Assembly: GCA_039821125.1 (NCBI GenBank)
Contig: JBCBOR010000004.1
Span: forward strand, 1-64,000
Direction: 5' to 3'
DNA: 64,000 nt
Source: Thermohalobaculum sp039821125
GTDB lineage: Bacteria; Pseudomonadota; Alphaproteobacteria; Rhodobacterales; Rhodobacteraceae
In this document: positions 51,771 through 61,945 of the stretch, piece by piece
Layout: every line of letters starts with the position of its first letter
How positions within the stretch are numbered: position 1 is the stretch's first letter
Notes under the pieces: generated by a model
What the model saw: only the letters and a program-made list of their open reading frames with translations
Told to the model about the DNA's origin: nothing
Databases searched by the model: none
Translations under genes and position numbers: made by a program

Positions 51771-53357
51771 ATGACAGACAAGACCCTGATCCAGCGGATG
51801 CTGCGCGACCCACGGACCTCGCGGCGCGAGTTTATGGTCGGCGCGACGGCACTGGGCCTGACAGCATCGGCGGCCTCGGGCCTTTGGACGACGACGCAGG
51901 CGGCGACACCCAAGAAGGGCGGCCACCTAAAGGCAGGACTTCTGGGCGGCAACACCTCGGACAGCCTGGATGGTGCGACCTACATCGACACGGTCATGAT
52001 CTGCGTTGCGCGCGCCTGCCGCGACAGCCTGGTCGAGGTCGGGCAGGACAACACCGCGCAGCCGGGCCTGGCCGAAAGCTGGGAGGCCAGCGCCGATGCC
52101 AAGACCTGGCGCTTCAAGATCCGCCAGGGCGTCGAGTTCTCGAACGGCAAGTCGCTGACCACGGAAGACGTGATCAACTCGGTCAACACGCACCGGGGCG
52201 AGGACTCGAAGTCGGGCGCCAAGGGCGTGTTCTCGGGCATCGAGGACATCAAGGCCGATGGCGACGTGGTCGAGTTCACCCTGTCGGGCGGCAACGCCGA
52301 CTTCCCGTTCCTGCTGACGGACTACCACATGAACGTGGTGCCGACGGTGGACGGCAAGGCCGATGTGCTGTCGGTCCATGGCACGGGTCTTTATACGCTG
52401 AAGGATTTCGAGCCGGGCATCCGCATCACCATGGAGCGCAGCCCGAACGCCTGGCAGCAGGGTGAGTTCGGCTTCTTCGACAGCGCCGAGGTGATTGTCA
52501 TCTCGGACAACACGGCCCGGCAGAACGCGGTGCTGACCCAGTCGGTTGACGTGATCAACCGGCCGGATCTGCGCACCATGGACACGATCACGCGCGCGCC
52601 GTTCCTCGGCGTGCAGGATGTGCCGTCGAACCTGATGTACACGATGCCCATGCGGGTCGATACGCCGTACTTCACGGACAACAATGTTCGGATGGCGATC
52701 AAGCACGGCATCAACCGCCAGGAGTTGCTGGACAAGGTGCTGTTCGGATACGGGACGATCGGCAACGACCACCCGATCGGGCCGGGCTTCCGCTATCATG
52801 CGGCGGATATCACGCAGAACCAGTACGATCCGGACAAGGCCAAGTTCTACATGAAGCAGGCTGGGCTCGACAGCCACACCGTGCCGCTGTCCACGTCCGA
52901 GACTGCCTTTGTGGGTGCGGACGATGCGGCACAGCTGGTCGCGGCATCGCTGGCGCCGATCGGCATCAACGTCGAGGTAACGCGTGAGCCGCAGGACGGC
53001 TACTGGTCCAACGTCTGGAACAACAAGCCGTGGTGCAACTGCTACTGGGGGTCGCGCCCGGTCGAGGACATGATCCTGTCGATCCAGTATCTCTCGGATG
53101 CACCATGGAACGATACGGTGTCCAAGGACCCGAAGGTCGATGATCTGATCAAGACCGCGCGGGCGGAACTCGACCCGACCAAACGGGCGGGACAGTATCG
53201 CGAGATCCAGGAGATCGTCAGCCAGAGCTTCGGCAACGTTGTCTGGGCCTTTGGCTCGGATGTTGCGGTTCTGAACAAGAAGATCGCCTACGGCGCCATC
53301 GGCGGTGGATGGGAGATGGACGGCGGGCACTTCATCAAACGCTGGTGGATGGCCTGA
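51771..53357 (+). CDS. Tat-exported ABC peptide/opine-type solute-binding protein
   Basis: A 528-residue SBP_bac_5 (family 5) periplasmic binding protein, the substrate receptor of a DppA/OppA-like ABC importer. The N-terminus has a twin-arginine signal SRREFMVGATALGLTASAAS; the mature part has the typical PGLAESWEASADAKTWRFKI and VINSVNTHRG segments. No permease or ATPase genes adjoin it, so it is an orphan or works with a transporter elsewhere. The ligand is unknown. CTGGGAGATACC before the ATG rejects a longer frame. Confidence 0.85.
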   Translation: MTDKTLIQRMLRDPRTSRREFMVGATALGLTASAASGLWTTTQAATPKKGGHLKAGLLGGNTSDSLDGATYIDTVMICVARACRDSLVEVGQDNTAQPGLAESWEASADAKTWRFKIRQGVEFSNGKSLTTEDVINSVNTHRGEDSKSGAKGVFSGIEDIKADGDVVEFTLSGGNADFPFLLTDYHMNVVPTVDGKADVLSVHGTGLYTLKDFEPGIRITMERSPNAWQQGEFGFFDSAEVIVISDNTARQNAVLTQSVDVINRPDLRTMDTITRAPFLGVQDVPSNLMYTMPMRVDTPYFTDNNVRMAIKHGINRQELLDKVLFGYGTIGNDHPIGPGFRYHAADITQNQYDPDKAKFYMKQAGLDSHTVPLSTSETAFVGADDAAQLVAASLAPIGINVEVTREPQDGYWSNVWNNKPWCNCYWGSRPVEDMILSIQYLSDAPWNDTVSKDPKVDDLIKTARAELDPTKRAGQYREIQEIVSQSFGNVVWAFGSDVAVLNKKIAYGAIGGGWEMDGGHFIKRWWMA

Positions 53358-53367
53358 TCCATCGCCA

Positions 53368-53437
53368 AGGGTGAGTAATGGACGCACCCTACGCGGTGTC
53401 GCGCAACATGACGTAGGGTGCGTCCGTGACGCACCCT
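53368..53437. repeat. Paired REP-like element
   Basis: A forward unit with two stem changes (53368-53393) and a perfect reverse unit (53412-53437), with linker TGTCGCGCAACATGA. It starts 10 nt after the binding-protein stop. Confidence 0.82.
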
Positions 53438-53446
53438 CGTCGACGG

Positions 53447-54373
53447 TCAGTCGAGCCAGATCGGGTTTGACCAGGCCTTCTTCCCGTCGGCATCCGCCAC
53501 GGTCACACGGACCCAGCCCCCATCGCGGAACCGATCGACCGGCAGCTCGGCCATCGACATCCCGTGCGACATGACTTGAGCCGACACGGCCCCCGCACCG
53601 ACGGCCATGATCCGCTGGCAGGGTGAGCACGCGATGTGGATCGTGTCGTTGGCGATCCGGATGTCATGCAGGAGCGGCCCCTGCGAGGAGTAGTAGGCGC
53701 CCGCCTTCAGGGCTTCCAGCAGGGCATCGGGGTCGAGTGCTTCCGCCTTCACCATGACCCAGCCACCGAAATGGTCCGCCTCGCGGAAGTGGGCATCATC
53801 TGTCGCACAGGCCGACAGGTGCCGCCCTTCGGACAGCAGCAGGTCGAGGATGGCGAACCCGTCGCCCCGGTCACACTCGACCGCGCAGCCGTGATTGTAG
53901 ATCTCGACCGCATGGGCCATGTCCAGCTTGCGGGCATCCGCGCGCGTCAGGTTGAACCACTGGGGATGGGCGATCGCAACGAAGGCCCCGGCATCGACGC
54001 AGCGCTGCGCCAGGCTCTCCATGCTCTCGCGCGCGTTGGCGACGTTGAAATCGGGCGCTTCGGGCGGGATGAAATCCAGTGGCAGACCGACGGCGAGGAC
54101 ATGCCAGATCTCGCCGTTCTCGAGCGCACCGGTATGGATCTCCGCGCCCAGGATGGTCGTGAAGCCCTCGGTCCGATACGAGGTCGTGTCCGAGATCGGA
54201 TAGTCGTAGAGCCCGACGAAGTGATCCGACAGGCATAGGAAGTCATACCCGTTCACGGCGTAGCGGCGGCAGACCTCCTCGGGCGGCAGAACGCCGTCGG
54301 AATTGGTCGAATGGGTGTGCAGGTTTCCCCGGAAAAACCGGCCCGGGTTCGAGAAAGCAATCGGTCGGATCAT
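53447..54373 (-). CDS. PHP-domain metal-dependent hydrolase
   Basis: A 308-residue PHP phosphoesterase-like protein. Metal motifs are visible: NLHTHSTNSDG (HxH) near residue 20, LCLSDHF (DH), GAEIHTG, IAHPQWF and a later ATDDAHF, consistent with a three-metal PHP site. The C-terminal beta domain may be an accessory. It could act on phosphate esters of small molecules; the substrate is unknown. The start MIRPIAF is chosen where homology should begin; upstream codons overlap non-coding-looking sequence. Confidence 0.8.
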   Translation of the reverse strand: MIRPIAFSNPGRFFRGNLHTHSTNSDGVLPPEEVCRRYAVNGYDFLCLSDHFVGLYDYPISDTTSYRTEGFTTILGAEIHTGALENGEIWHVLAVGLPLDFIPPEAPDFNVANARESMESLAQRCVDAGAFVAIAHPQWFNLTRADARKLDMAHAVEIYNHGCAVECDRGDGFAILDLLLSEGRHLSACATDDAHFREADHFGGWVMVKAEALDPDALLEALKAGAYYSSQGPLLHDIRIANDTIHIACSPCQRIMAVGAGAVSAQVMSHGMSMAELPVDRFRDGGWVRVTVADADGKKAWSNPIWLD

Positions 54374-55042
54374 GTCAGCCTGTGGTGTTGTCGCGCCCCC
54401 GTCGGCGCGCCGGTATCCTAGCGCCGAATTGTAAGAAGTTTTTAACAAGGATCCGTGCGTTTTCGTGGACAGAGTCGCGATTCGCATTTTGGAAAAACTG
54501 TGGCAGCGCTCGAGTCTGACCGCCGAAGCCACGCTAATTCCCCGATTTTTTAGCGATGGTGCACCCCTGGAAAACCCCGCAAATGCGGGGTTTGGCAGCG
54601 CAAGTCAATCGGGGGTTGCGTCCGACCCCAAGCCTCTCGTGCGTGGCGTCAGCACGTCCAACTTTGACCACAAAAATCCGCTTAATTTATCTCCAACGAC
54701 GTAGCGTAAGAGCGCCTGGCCGGAAGAGCCAAAGTGGCGACGCGTAACACGAGGCTGAGGGTAATGAGGCCCGCCGGTACAGCCGACTTTGTACCGGTGG
54801 AGAAGACCAAGGGGTGACATACAGGCCGCGGCTGCCGGGGCGAGGGGAAACCGGCAGCCGCACAACACTCACCGCACATCGCGGCATTTTGGCCAACACA
54901 CATCAGCACGGACCGGTCTGCGGCAGCAGCGGGTCCGAACGGGAACGTCTTGCCTGCGGCGCAGAGCGCGGGGCCGGACACAGGAGTTCTCTGGCGCGAC
55001 GCCTGACCAGGCCGACCGCCAGTTAGTGAAGCGGAGAATGTA
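54374..55042. other. 669-nt region with hairpins but no recognised gene, before the adhesin
   Basis: Minus-strand ORFs here (up to about 180 codons) do not resemble proteins. Three dyads stand out: 54572-54593 (AAACCCCGC/GCGGGGTTT), 54774-54797 (CCGGTAC/GTACCGG, 10-nt loop) and 54828-54861 (11-bp stem GCGGCTGCCGG/CCGGCAGCCGC, 12-nt loop). The last two lie 180-270 nt before the adhesin start and suggest a structured mRNA leader. No known riboswitch was recognised. Confidence 0.5.
54572..54593. terminator. Bidirectional hairpin terminator candidate
   Basis: A symmetric 9-bp stem AAACCCCGC/GCGGGGTTT around AAAT with A/T ends on both strands. It is far upstream of the PHP gene start, so it may end an unseen transcript or insulate the adhesin promoter. 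Confidence 0.45.
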
Positions 55043-58000
55043 ATGTCTGTTCTGATTACCGAAGACTTTGAGAATGGCGCTGACGGGTGGAGCACGCCGC
55101 GCACCGAAGATGGTGGTGCGACTTTCTCGAGTTTCTTGGGCCGGTTCGGCAATGCCGACGGTGCAGGCATTCTCACCGCGAAGACGTTCGACACGACGGG
55201 CGGCGCCAGCGACATCACGATCACGTTCGACTTCTATGAGATCGACAACTGGGACAATGACACGTTCTCGGTCTTCATCGACGGGGTCGAGATCTTCGCC
55301 GAGACCTTCAGTGAAACCGAGGACGATGCCGCTGTCAGCGGGTCGACCGGAAATGTCTCGTTCACGATCGAACCGCTGATCGCGCCGACGGATCTTGGTT
55401 TCGATGCGAACGCGGATCAGATCCACCGTGTAACGCTGGTGATCCAGAACCCGACGTCGAACGCGTTCGAACTGGGCTTTGGCAGCACCTTCACCGCCGC
55501 GGACGAGGAGTTCGGGATCGACAACATCGTCATCTCGCGCCCTGGCATTGCCGTAGACGACGCGCTGACGGTTGATGAGAACGAGACCCAGCGCGATGTG
55601 GATGGCGATGTTCTGTCCAATGACAATCTGCTGAACCAGAGCGTCAGCGCGGTCGATGGCAGCGCCACCAACATCACCCAGATCGTTCAGGGCTCGAATG
55701 GCGGCACCTTCCGGATCGCCACCGACGGGCGGTTTGATTTCTCGGCCAACGGCGATTTCGACTTCCTGCGCGTCGGTCAGACTGCGACGACGTCGATCAC
55801 CTACGAGCTGACCGGCTCGCACTTTGTCGATCCCGGTTCGCAGACCGTTTCGACCAGCGGCGGCGTTGGCGGCGGTGACCGGACGGCGAATTTCTCGTTT
55901 ACCGCGGCTGAGAACACCAACGACGGAACGACCCCGATCGCGGGCGATATCAACTTCACGCAGTTCACCACCGAGTCGCTGAACGTGATCTTCGTGGTTG
56001 ACGTCTCTGGCTCGACCGGCTCGCAGTTCAACGGCGCAGCGGTTGGCGACGTCAATGGCGACGGCGCGTCGAACACGATCCTAGATGCGCAGATCGCGGC
56101 ATTGCAGGATCTGTCGGCCGAGATCGCAGATTTTGGGTTCAACCCGGCCAACGTGAACATCGGCGTCGTGAGCTACTCGACCGACGCCGTGTTCGAAGGC
56201 GAGTTCGACGCGGGCAGTGCTGCTCTGGACGCCGAACTCGAGACGTTCCGCGCCGGTGGGCGGACCGACTTCGACGACGGCCTCGATCAAGCCTTTGTCG
56301 CGCTGACCGATATCGGCGCGGACAACACGGACTCCAACGTGGTCTTCTTCCTCTCGGACGGCGTGCACAACGAAGGCCCGGAGAGCGACATCACCGCCGC
56401 GCGCCAGGCGCTTGAGAATACGTTCAACGCCTCGGTCATCGGGGTCGGTGTCGGCAACGGCACCTCGCTGGCTCAGCTCAACCTCGTCGACAACACGGAC
56501 GGGGCCGAGATCGTCAACACCACCGACTCGCTGGACGAGGCGCTGGAGGTCGAGATCCTGTTCGGCGTCGACATCTCGGACTTCCGGATCTTCATCGACG
56601 GTCAGCAGGTCCAGGGCATCGATGCCTCGGATCTGATCCCGAACGGTCAGAACTTCACCATCGACCCGCAGACCATTGCCGGGCTGACCGAACAGCTCGA
56701 CAGCGGCAGCCTGGTCCGCGCCGAGGCAGCGTTCACCGACGGCACCGTTCTGGTCAACGAGGTGACCATCAACACCGCACCGGCCATCACCGACACGGCA
56801 ACCCTGACGGTCACCGTCACGGGGCTGGAAGATCCGGCGGATGACACCGATGGCGACGGCATTGTCGATCTGGTTGACATCGATGACGACAATGACGGGA
56901 TCCTCGACATCAACGAGGGTGGCATCAACACCCAGGTCGACAGCGGGATCGACGGCGCGCTTGGCATCGACGATGGCGTGAACGACAACTCGGGCGTCTC
57001 GGTCAGCTTCGGCATCACCTCGAACGACCCGGACAGCACGACCGAGGCGCATATCCTCGACAGCATCACCATCGACGGTGTCGTCTATTCTGACTTCATC
57101 ATGCCCGATGCCTATCAGGCGAGCGCCCCCGATGGCTCGCAGGCGTTGCCCGCGGGCGCAAACGTGCGGCTGATCGAGAACAGCGCGATCCAGGAAAATC
57201 TTTCGGACCCGAACTACGAGCAGATCATCCTGACCGAGGCGTTCCAGAGCCAGAACCTGAACGCCTATCAGGAACTGAACAACGGCGACTTCTCGAACGC
57301 GGCCTACACGCTGACCTACGACCAGCCGGTGCTGATTGCTGCGGGCGGGTTCATCGCGATCTCGGAGCGGGGCGGCAACAACTCGACCACCGTGACGGCG
57401 CTGGACGAGCAGGGCAATGTGCTGGGCACGATCACGGCGGACCGGAACGTCGATTACCTGCCGAACGCAGCCCAGCAGAACAATGCGCAGGACGCAGAAA
57501 TCGCCGTCTTTGCGCTGGACGATCTGGGCCAGGTCGGGCGCAAGATCAGCCAGCTTGTGGTGACGTTCCCCGATCCGTCGACGGATGCGCCGGACGGCAA
57601 GATCTTCATCTTCGGTGATCTCGACGCGCTGGTCGAAGCCGACACCGATGGCGATGGAATTCTCGACCGTCTCGATCTCGACTCGGACAATGACGGCATC
57701 ACCGACAATGTCGAGGCCCAGACCACGCAAGGCTATGTCGCACCGACCGGCAGCGACTCGGACAATGACGGTCTGGATGATGCCTACGACCAGGATGGCT
57801 CGACCGATGCGATCCTAAGCGCCGGTATCGCGCTGACGGACACGGACAGCGACGGTACCTTCGATGTCACCGACACCGACAGCGACGAAGACGGTGTGTC
57901 GGATGCCGACGAGGCTGGCCATGGCGTGAGCCAGGCGGCGATCGACGCCTCGCTCGATGCGGACCGTGACGGCCTGAAGGATGTGGTCGAAGGCAGCGAT

Positions 58001-61000
58001 GCCAATGACGGGTTCGACATCAATGACGAAAACCTGGACGCGACGGACACCAACTTCCAACTGGCCGACAGCGATGGCGACACGAACGCCGATGGCTCGA
58101 ACGCCGCACCGACGACAACCGATTTCGACTTCCGCGATGATCAGAGCGCGCCTGTGGCGGCTGATGACACGGCCTCGACCGACGAGGACAACGCGGTCAC
58201 CATCTCGGTCCTGGTGAACGACAGCGATGCCGATGGCGACACGCTCAGCGTTTCGGCCTTCGGGCAGGGTGCCAATGGCACCGTGACCGACAATGGCGAC
58301 GGCACCCTGACCTACACGCCGGATGCGGATTTCAACGGGTCGGATAGCTTCACCTACACCGTCTCCGACGGCAACGTTGGCACTGATACGGCCACGGTGA
58401 ATGTCACGGTCAATCCGGTGAACGACGCGCCGGTGGCGGCAGATGACACGGCCTCGACCGATGAGGACACTGCTGTCGTCATCTCCGTGCTCGACAACGA
58501 CACGGATATCGACGGCGATACGCTGAGCGTGCTGGGCGTGAGCCAGGGCACCAACGGCGCGACCGTCCGCAATGGCGACGGCACTGTCACCTACACGCCG
58601 GATGCCGATTTCAACGGCACGGATACGTTCACCTATATCGTCTCGGACGGCAATGGCGGCACCGATGCGGCCACCGTGACGGTCACGGTTGATCCGGTCA
58701 CCGATCCAACCACTCTGACCGCTCCGGCCTCGAGCTCGGGCACCGAGGACACACCGCAAGTATTCTCGCAGGCGAACGGCAACGCCATCACGGTCGACAA
58801 TGTCGACGGTGCGCAGACCACCGTCGTGCTGACCGCGACCGGCGGCACGATGACTCTCGCTCAGACCACTGGCGTGATTCTCGGCGACGGCGACGGAGCG
58901 ACCGACGAGCAAATCGTTCTCACCGGCACAGCCGCCGCTGTGAATGCGGCGCTTGACGGGCTGATTTTTGACCCGACACCGGACTTCAACGGAACCGGTG
59001 GCATAGACGTCAACGTGATCGTCGAGGACGCAACAGGGTCGCTCCAGAATCTCGGCTTCGAAGCGCCGGACGTTGCCGATGGCACCTTCCAGCAGTTGAA
59101 CGAGACCCTGGTTGATGGCTGGGAGACGAGCGCATCAGACGATCTGATCGAGATCTGGGGTACGGGGCATCAGGACGTCGAGTCCTTCGAGGGCGCTCAA
59201 CATGCCGAGATCAATGCGACCGAAGCGGCCACCCTGTCCCAGACCTTTACACCCGTCGCGGGGTCAGATCTGCTCCTCAGCTTTGCACATCGTGGCCGTG
59301 CAGGCGATGACACCATGCGTGCCGAGGTCATCGATCTCGGTGCGGACGGCGTCGCTGGTGGTGGCGACGATACGGTATTGTTCTCGGAAGAATTCACGAC
59401 CGGTGCCGCGGCGTGGGCCTACCACACTCGGGACATCGGCTCTGCAACGGGAAATGTCGTCTCAGTGACATTCGAAGCCGTCGACACTGCCGGCGGCGGT
59501 GCGGCTGGCAACTTCCTTGACGCAGTCTTCCTCGGCACCAGCGATCTGTCGCAACAGGCGACGATCGATGTCATCGTCACCCCGGTCGCCGATGTGGCCG
59601 ACGACAATGTGACCGTGGATGAGGACAACGGGCCGACGACGTTCAACGTCCTGACCGGCACCAACGGCGCCGAGGCGGACAATTTCGAAGGCACGCCGGT
59701 CCTGGCGAGTGTGACGCAGCCCACGAACGGCACAGTTACCTTCGACGCCAATGGTGATGTGACCTATACACCCGATGCGGATTTCAACGGGACCGACACG
59801 TTCACCTACACCGCCGAGAGCCCGGCTGGCATCACCGAGACCGCGACGGTCACGGTCACGGTCAATCCGGTGAACGACGCGCCGGTGGCGGTCGATGATG
59901 TAGACTCGACCGATGAAGGCACTGCCGTCGTCATCTCCGTGCTCGACAACGACACGGATATCGACGGCGATACGCTGAGCGTGCTGGGCGTGAGCCAGGG
60001 CACCAACGGCGCGACCGTGCGCAATGGCGACGGCACCATCACCTACACGCCGGATGCTGGCTTCAACGGCACCGACTCGTTCACCTATATCGTCTCGGAC
60101 GGCAATGGCGGCACCGATGCGGCCACCGTGACCGTGACCGTCGACCCGGTGAACGATGCGCCTGTGGCGGCCGATGACACGGCCTCGACCGACGAGGACA
60201 ACGCGGTCACCATCTCGGTTCTGGTGAACGACAGCGATGCCGATGGCGACACGCTCAGCGTCTCGGCCTTCGGGCAGGGCGCCAACGGCACTGTCACCGA
60301 CAATGCCGACGGCACGCTGACCTACACACCGGATGCCGACTTCAACGGCTCGGACAGCTTCACCTACACCGTCTCCGACGGGAACGGTGGCACTGACACG
60401 GCCACGGTGAATGTCACGGTCAATCCGGTGAACGACGCGCCGGACGCCGTGGATGACAGCGCACTGACGGACGAGGACACCGCAGTTGTCGTCTCGGTCC
60501 TGCTGAACGACAGTGATGTCGACGGCGATACACTGAGCCTCTCGACCTTTGGTCAGGGCGCCAATGGCACTGTGACCGACAATGGCGACGGCACGCTGAC
60601 CTACACGCCGGATGCCGACTTCAACGGCTCGGACAGCTTCACCTACTCTGTCTCTGACGGGAACGGTGGCACGGATACGGCAACGGTCAACGTCACGGTG
60701 ACGCCGGTCAACGATGGCCCGGTTGCGGTGGATGATGCGGACTCGACCGATGAAGGCACCGCGGTCGTCATCTCTGTCCTGGACAACGACACGGATATCG
60801 ATGGTGACACGCTGAGCGTGCTGGGCGTCAGCCAGGGTTCCAATGGCGCGACCGTGCGCAATGGCGACGGCACCGTAACCTACAAGCCGAATGCAGGTTT
60901 CAGCGGCACGGATACGTTCACCTACATCCTGTCGGACGGCAATGGCGGTACCGATGCCGCCGATGTCACCGTCACGGTGAGCAGCACCAACGATGCGCCA

Positions 61001-61918
61001 ACCGCGGTCGATGACGCCTTCACCACGGTCGGCGGTCAGTCGGCGGTCCTGAACATTCTCGACAATGACAGCGATCCGAATGGCGACATCCTGTCTATCT
61101 CGGCTCTGGGCGATCCGTCGCGCGGCACCGTGGTCGACAATGGCGATGGCACCGTGACGTACACGCCGAATGCCGGGTTCTTCTCGACCGAAAGCTTCAC
61201 CTACACCATCTCGGACGGGAACGGAGGGTTCGACACGGCGACGGTCGACATCACGCAGAACTTTGCGCCGATCATCCCCGAGCCGGTGGTTCTGCGGATG
61301 GACGAGAACGAGACGGAAGCAGGCCGCGTTGCCGCGTTCGACTTCGAGAACGATACGATCGAGTTCGCGATCACCGGCGGTGCCGATGGGGCTCTGTTCA
61401 CGATCGACCAGGACACCGGCGATCTCAGCTTCATCAATGCGCCGGACTTCGAGACCCCGCTGGCGCAGGATCAGACGATCAATGGCGGCAACACCTACTT
61501 CCTCGAGGTGACGGCATCTGATCCGTTCGCGTCGTTCTCCTCGACCATCGAGGTCGTGGTGCAGGACGTTGACGAGAACCCGAACGTCGCGCCGGACATC
61601 ACGACGCGTCCGACGGCAGGCTTCGGCGATCCTGACGCCGCAGCCTTCCTGCTGACCGCCAACAGCATCGGTGTGGTTGCGGATATCGCCGCCACGGATA
61701 CCCCCGGCGATATCCTTGAATACCGGATCTTCGGCGAGGACATCGACAAGTTCGACATCGATATCGACACGGGCGAGATCACCCTGCTGGACTTCCAGAC
61801 CCAACCGGATGCGAGCTTCGACAACGATGCGATCTTCGAGCTTGACGTTGTGGTGACGGACCAGGGCGGGTTGCAGGATCTCCTCGCCGTCGAGTTCGTG
61901 CTCTTCCTCTCGGCGTAA
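55043..61918 (+). CDS. Giant modular surface/secreted adhesin with VWA and tandem repeats
   Basis: A 2291-residue acidic extracellular protein. It has no Sec signal and lacks RTX repeats, though its size and acidic, Asp/Asn/Gly-rich composition suggest type I secretion. In order there is a jelly-roll-like N-terminus (1-140), then a VWA domain (about 312-490) with the metal site DVSGSTGS near D320. TSP3-type calcium motifs follow (DTDGDGIVDLVDIDDDNDG at about 602, DTDGDGILDRLDLDSDNDG at about 868). Next are about seven 95-residue tandem repeats of two types (VSAFGQGANG and VLGVSQGTNG) and a galactose-binding-like domain (about 1333-1503) apparently nested in one repeat. Two cadherin-like repeats end the protein. 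The tandem repeats are near-identical in DNA. Likely calcium-dependent attachment or biofilm role; ligand unknown. Confidence 0.83.
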   Translation: MSVLITEDFENGADGWSTPRTEDGGATFSSFLGRFGNADGAGILTAKTFDTTGGASDITITFDFYEIDNWDNDTFSVFIDGVEIFAETFSETEDDAAVSGSTGNVSFTIEPLIAPTDLGFDANADQIHRVTLVIQNPTSNAFELGFGSTFTAADEEFGIDNIVISRPGIAVDDALTVDENETQRDVDGDVLSNDNLLNQSVSAVDGSATNITQIVQGSNGGTFRIATDGRFDFSANGDFDFLRVGQTATTSITYELTGSHFVDPGSQTVSTSGGVGGGDRTANFSFTAAENTNDGTTPIAGDINFTQFTTESLNVIFVVDVSGSTGSQFNGAAVGDVNGDGASNTILDAQIAALQDLSAEIADFGFNPANVNIGVVSYSTDAVFEGEFDAGSAALDAELETFRAGGRTDFDDGLDQAFVALTDIGADNTDSNVVFFLSDGVHNEGPESDITAARQALENTFNASVIGVGVGNGTSLAQLNLVDNTDGAEIVNTTDSLDEALEVEILFGVDISDFRIFIDGQQVQGIDASDLIPNGQNFTIDPQTIAGLTEQLDSGSLVRAEAAFTDGTVLVNEVTINTAPAITDTATLTVTVTGLEDPADDTDGDGIVDLVDIDDDNDGILDINEGGINTQVDSGIDGALGIDDGVNDNSGVSVSFGITSNDPDSTTEAHILDSITIDGVVYSDFIMPDAYQASAPDGSQALPAGANVRLIENSAIQENLSDPNYEQIILTEAFQSQNLNAYQELNNGDFSNAAYTLTYDQPVLIAAGGFIAISERGGNNSTTVTALDEQGNVLGTITADRNVDYLPNAAQQNNAQDAEIAVFALDDLGQVGRKISQLVVTFPDPSTDAPDGKIFIFGDLDALVEADTDGDGILDRLDLDSDNDGITDNVEAQTTQGYVAPTGSDSDNDGLDDAYDQDGSTDAILSAGIALTDTDSDGTFDVTDTDSDEDGVSDADEAGHGVSQAAIDASLDADRDGLKDVVEGSDANDGFDINDENLDATDTNFQLADSDGDTNADGSNAAPTTTDFDFRDDQSAPVAADDTASTDEDNAVTISVLVNDSDADGDTLSVSAFGQGANGTVTDNGDGTLTYTPDADFNGSDSFTYTVSDGNVGTDTATVNVTVNPVNDAPVAADDTASTDEDTAVVISVLDNDTDIDGDTLSVLGVSQGTNGATVRNGDGTVTYTPDADFNGTDTFTYIVSDGNGGTDAATVTVTVDPVTDPTTLTAPASSSGTEDTPQVFSQANGNAITVDNVDGAQTTVVLTATGGTMTLAQTTGVILGDGDGATDEQIVLTGTAAAVNAALDGLIFDPTPDFNGTGGIDVNVIVEDATGSLQNLGFEAPDVADGTFQQLNETLVDGWETSASDDLIEIWGTGHQDVESFEGAQHAEINATEAATLSQTFTPVAGSDLLLSFAHRGRAGDDTMRAEVIDLGADGVAGGGDDTVLFSEEFTTGAAAWAYHTRDIGSATGNVVSVTFEAVDTAGGGAAGNFLDAVFLGTSDLSQQATIDVIVTPVADVADDNVTVDEDNGPTTFNVLTGTNGAEADNFEGTPVLASVTQPTNGTVTFDANGDVTYTPDADFNGTDTFTYTAESPAGITETATVTVTVNPVNDAPVAVDDVDSTDEGTAVVISVLDNDTDIDGDTLSVLGVSQGTNGATVRNGDGTITYTPDAGFNGTDSFTYIVSDGNGGTDAATVTVTVDPVNDAPVAADDTASTDEDNAVTISVLVNDSDADGDTLSVSAFGQGANGTVTDNADGTLTYTPDADFNGSDSFTYTVSDGNGGTDTATVNVTVNPVNDAPDAVDDSALTDEDTAVVVSVLLNDSDVDGDTLSLSTFGQGANGTVTDNGDGTLTYTPDADFNGSDSFTYSVSDGNGGTDTATVNVTVTPVNDGPVAVDDADSTDEGTAVVISVLDNDTDIDGDTLSVLGVSQGSNGATVRNGDGTVTYKPNAGFSGTDTFTYILSDGNGGTDAADVTVTVSSTNDAPTAVDDAFTTVGGQSAVLNILDNDSDPNGDILSISALGDPSRGTVVDNGDGTVTYTPNAGFFSTESFTYTISDGNGGFDTATVDITQNFAPIIPEPVVLRMDENETEAGRVAAFDFENDTIEFAITGGADGALFTIDQDTGDLSFINAPDFETPLAQDQTINGGNTYFLEVTASDPFASFSSTIEVVVQDVDENPNVAPDITTRPTAGFGDPDAAAFLLTANSIGVVADIAATDTPGDILEYRIFGEDIDKFDIDIDTGEITLLDFQTQPDASFDNDAIFELDVVVTDQGGLQDLLAVEFVLFLSA

Positions 61919-61945
61919 TCCCCTCTCAACCGGGGTGCTTGCATC

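Noticed and set aside
7127..53437. CRISPR array made of the repeated hairpins
   Set aside because: The copies are dispersed at 11 loci, are palindromic at gene ends and lack regular spacers or cas genes.
54605..55224. Minus-strand ORFs upstream of and overlapping the adhesin start
   Set aside because: They overlap the real adhesin start or the hairpin region and have compositions unlike proteins.
59462..61804. 780-codon minus-strand ORF under the adhesin
   Set aside because: It is a mirror of the Asp/Gly-rich repeats; no start region, domain or ribosome site supports it.
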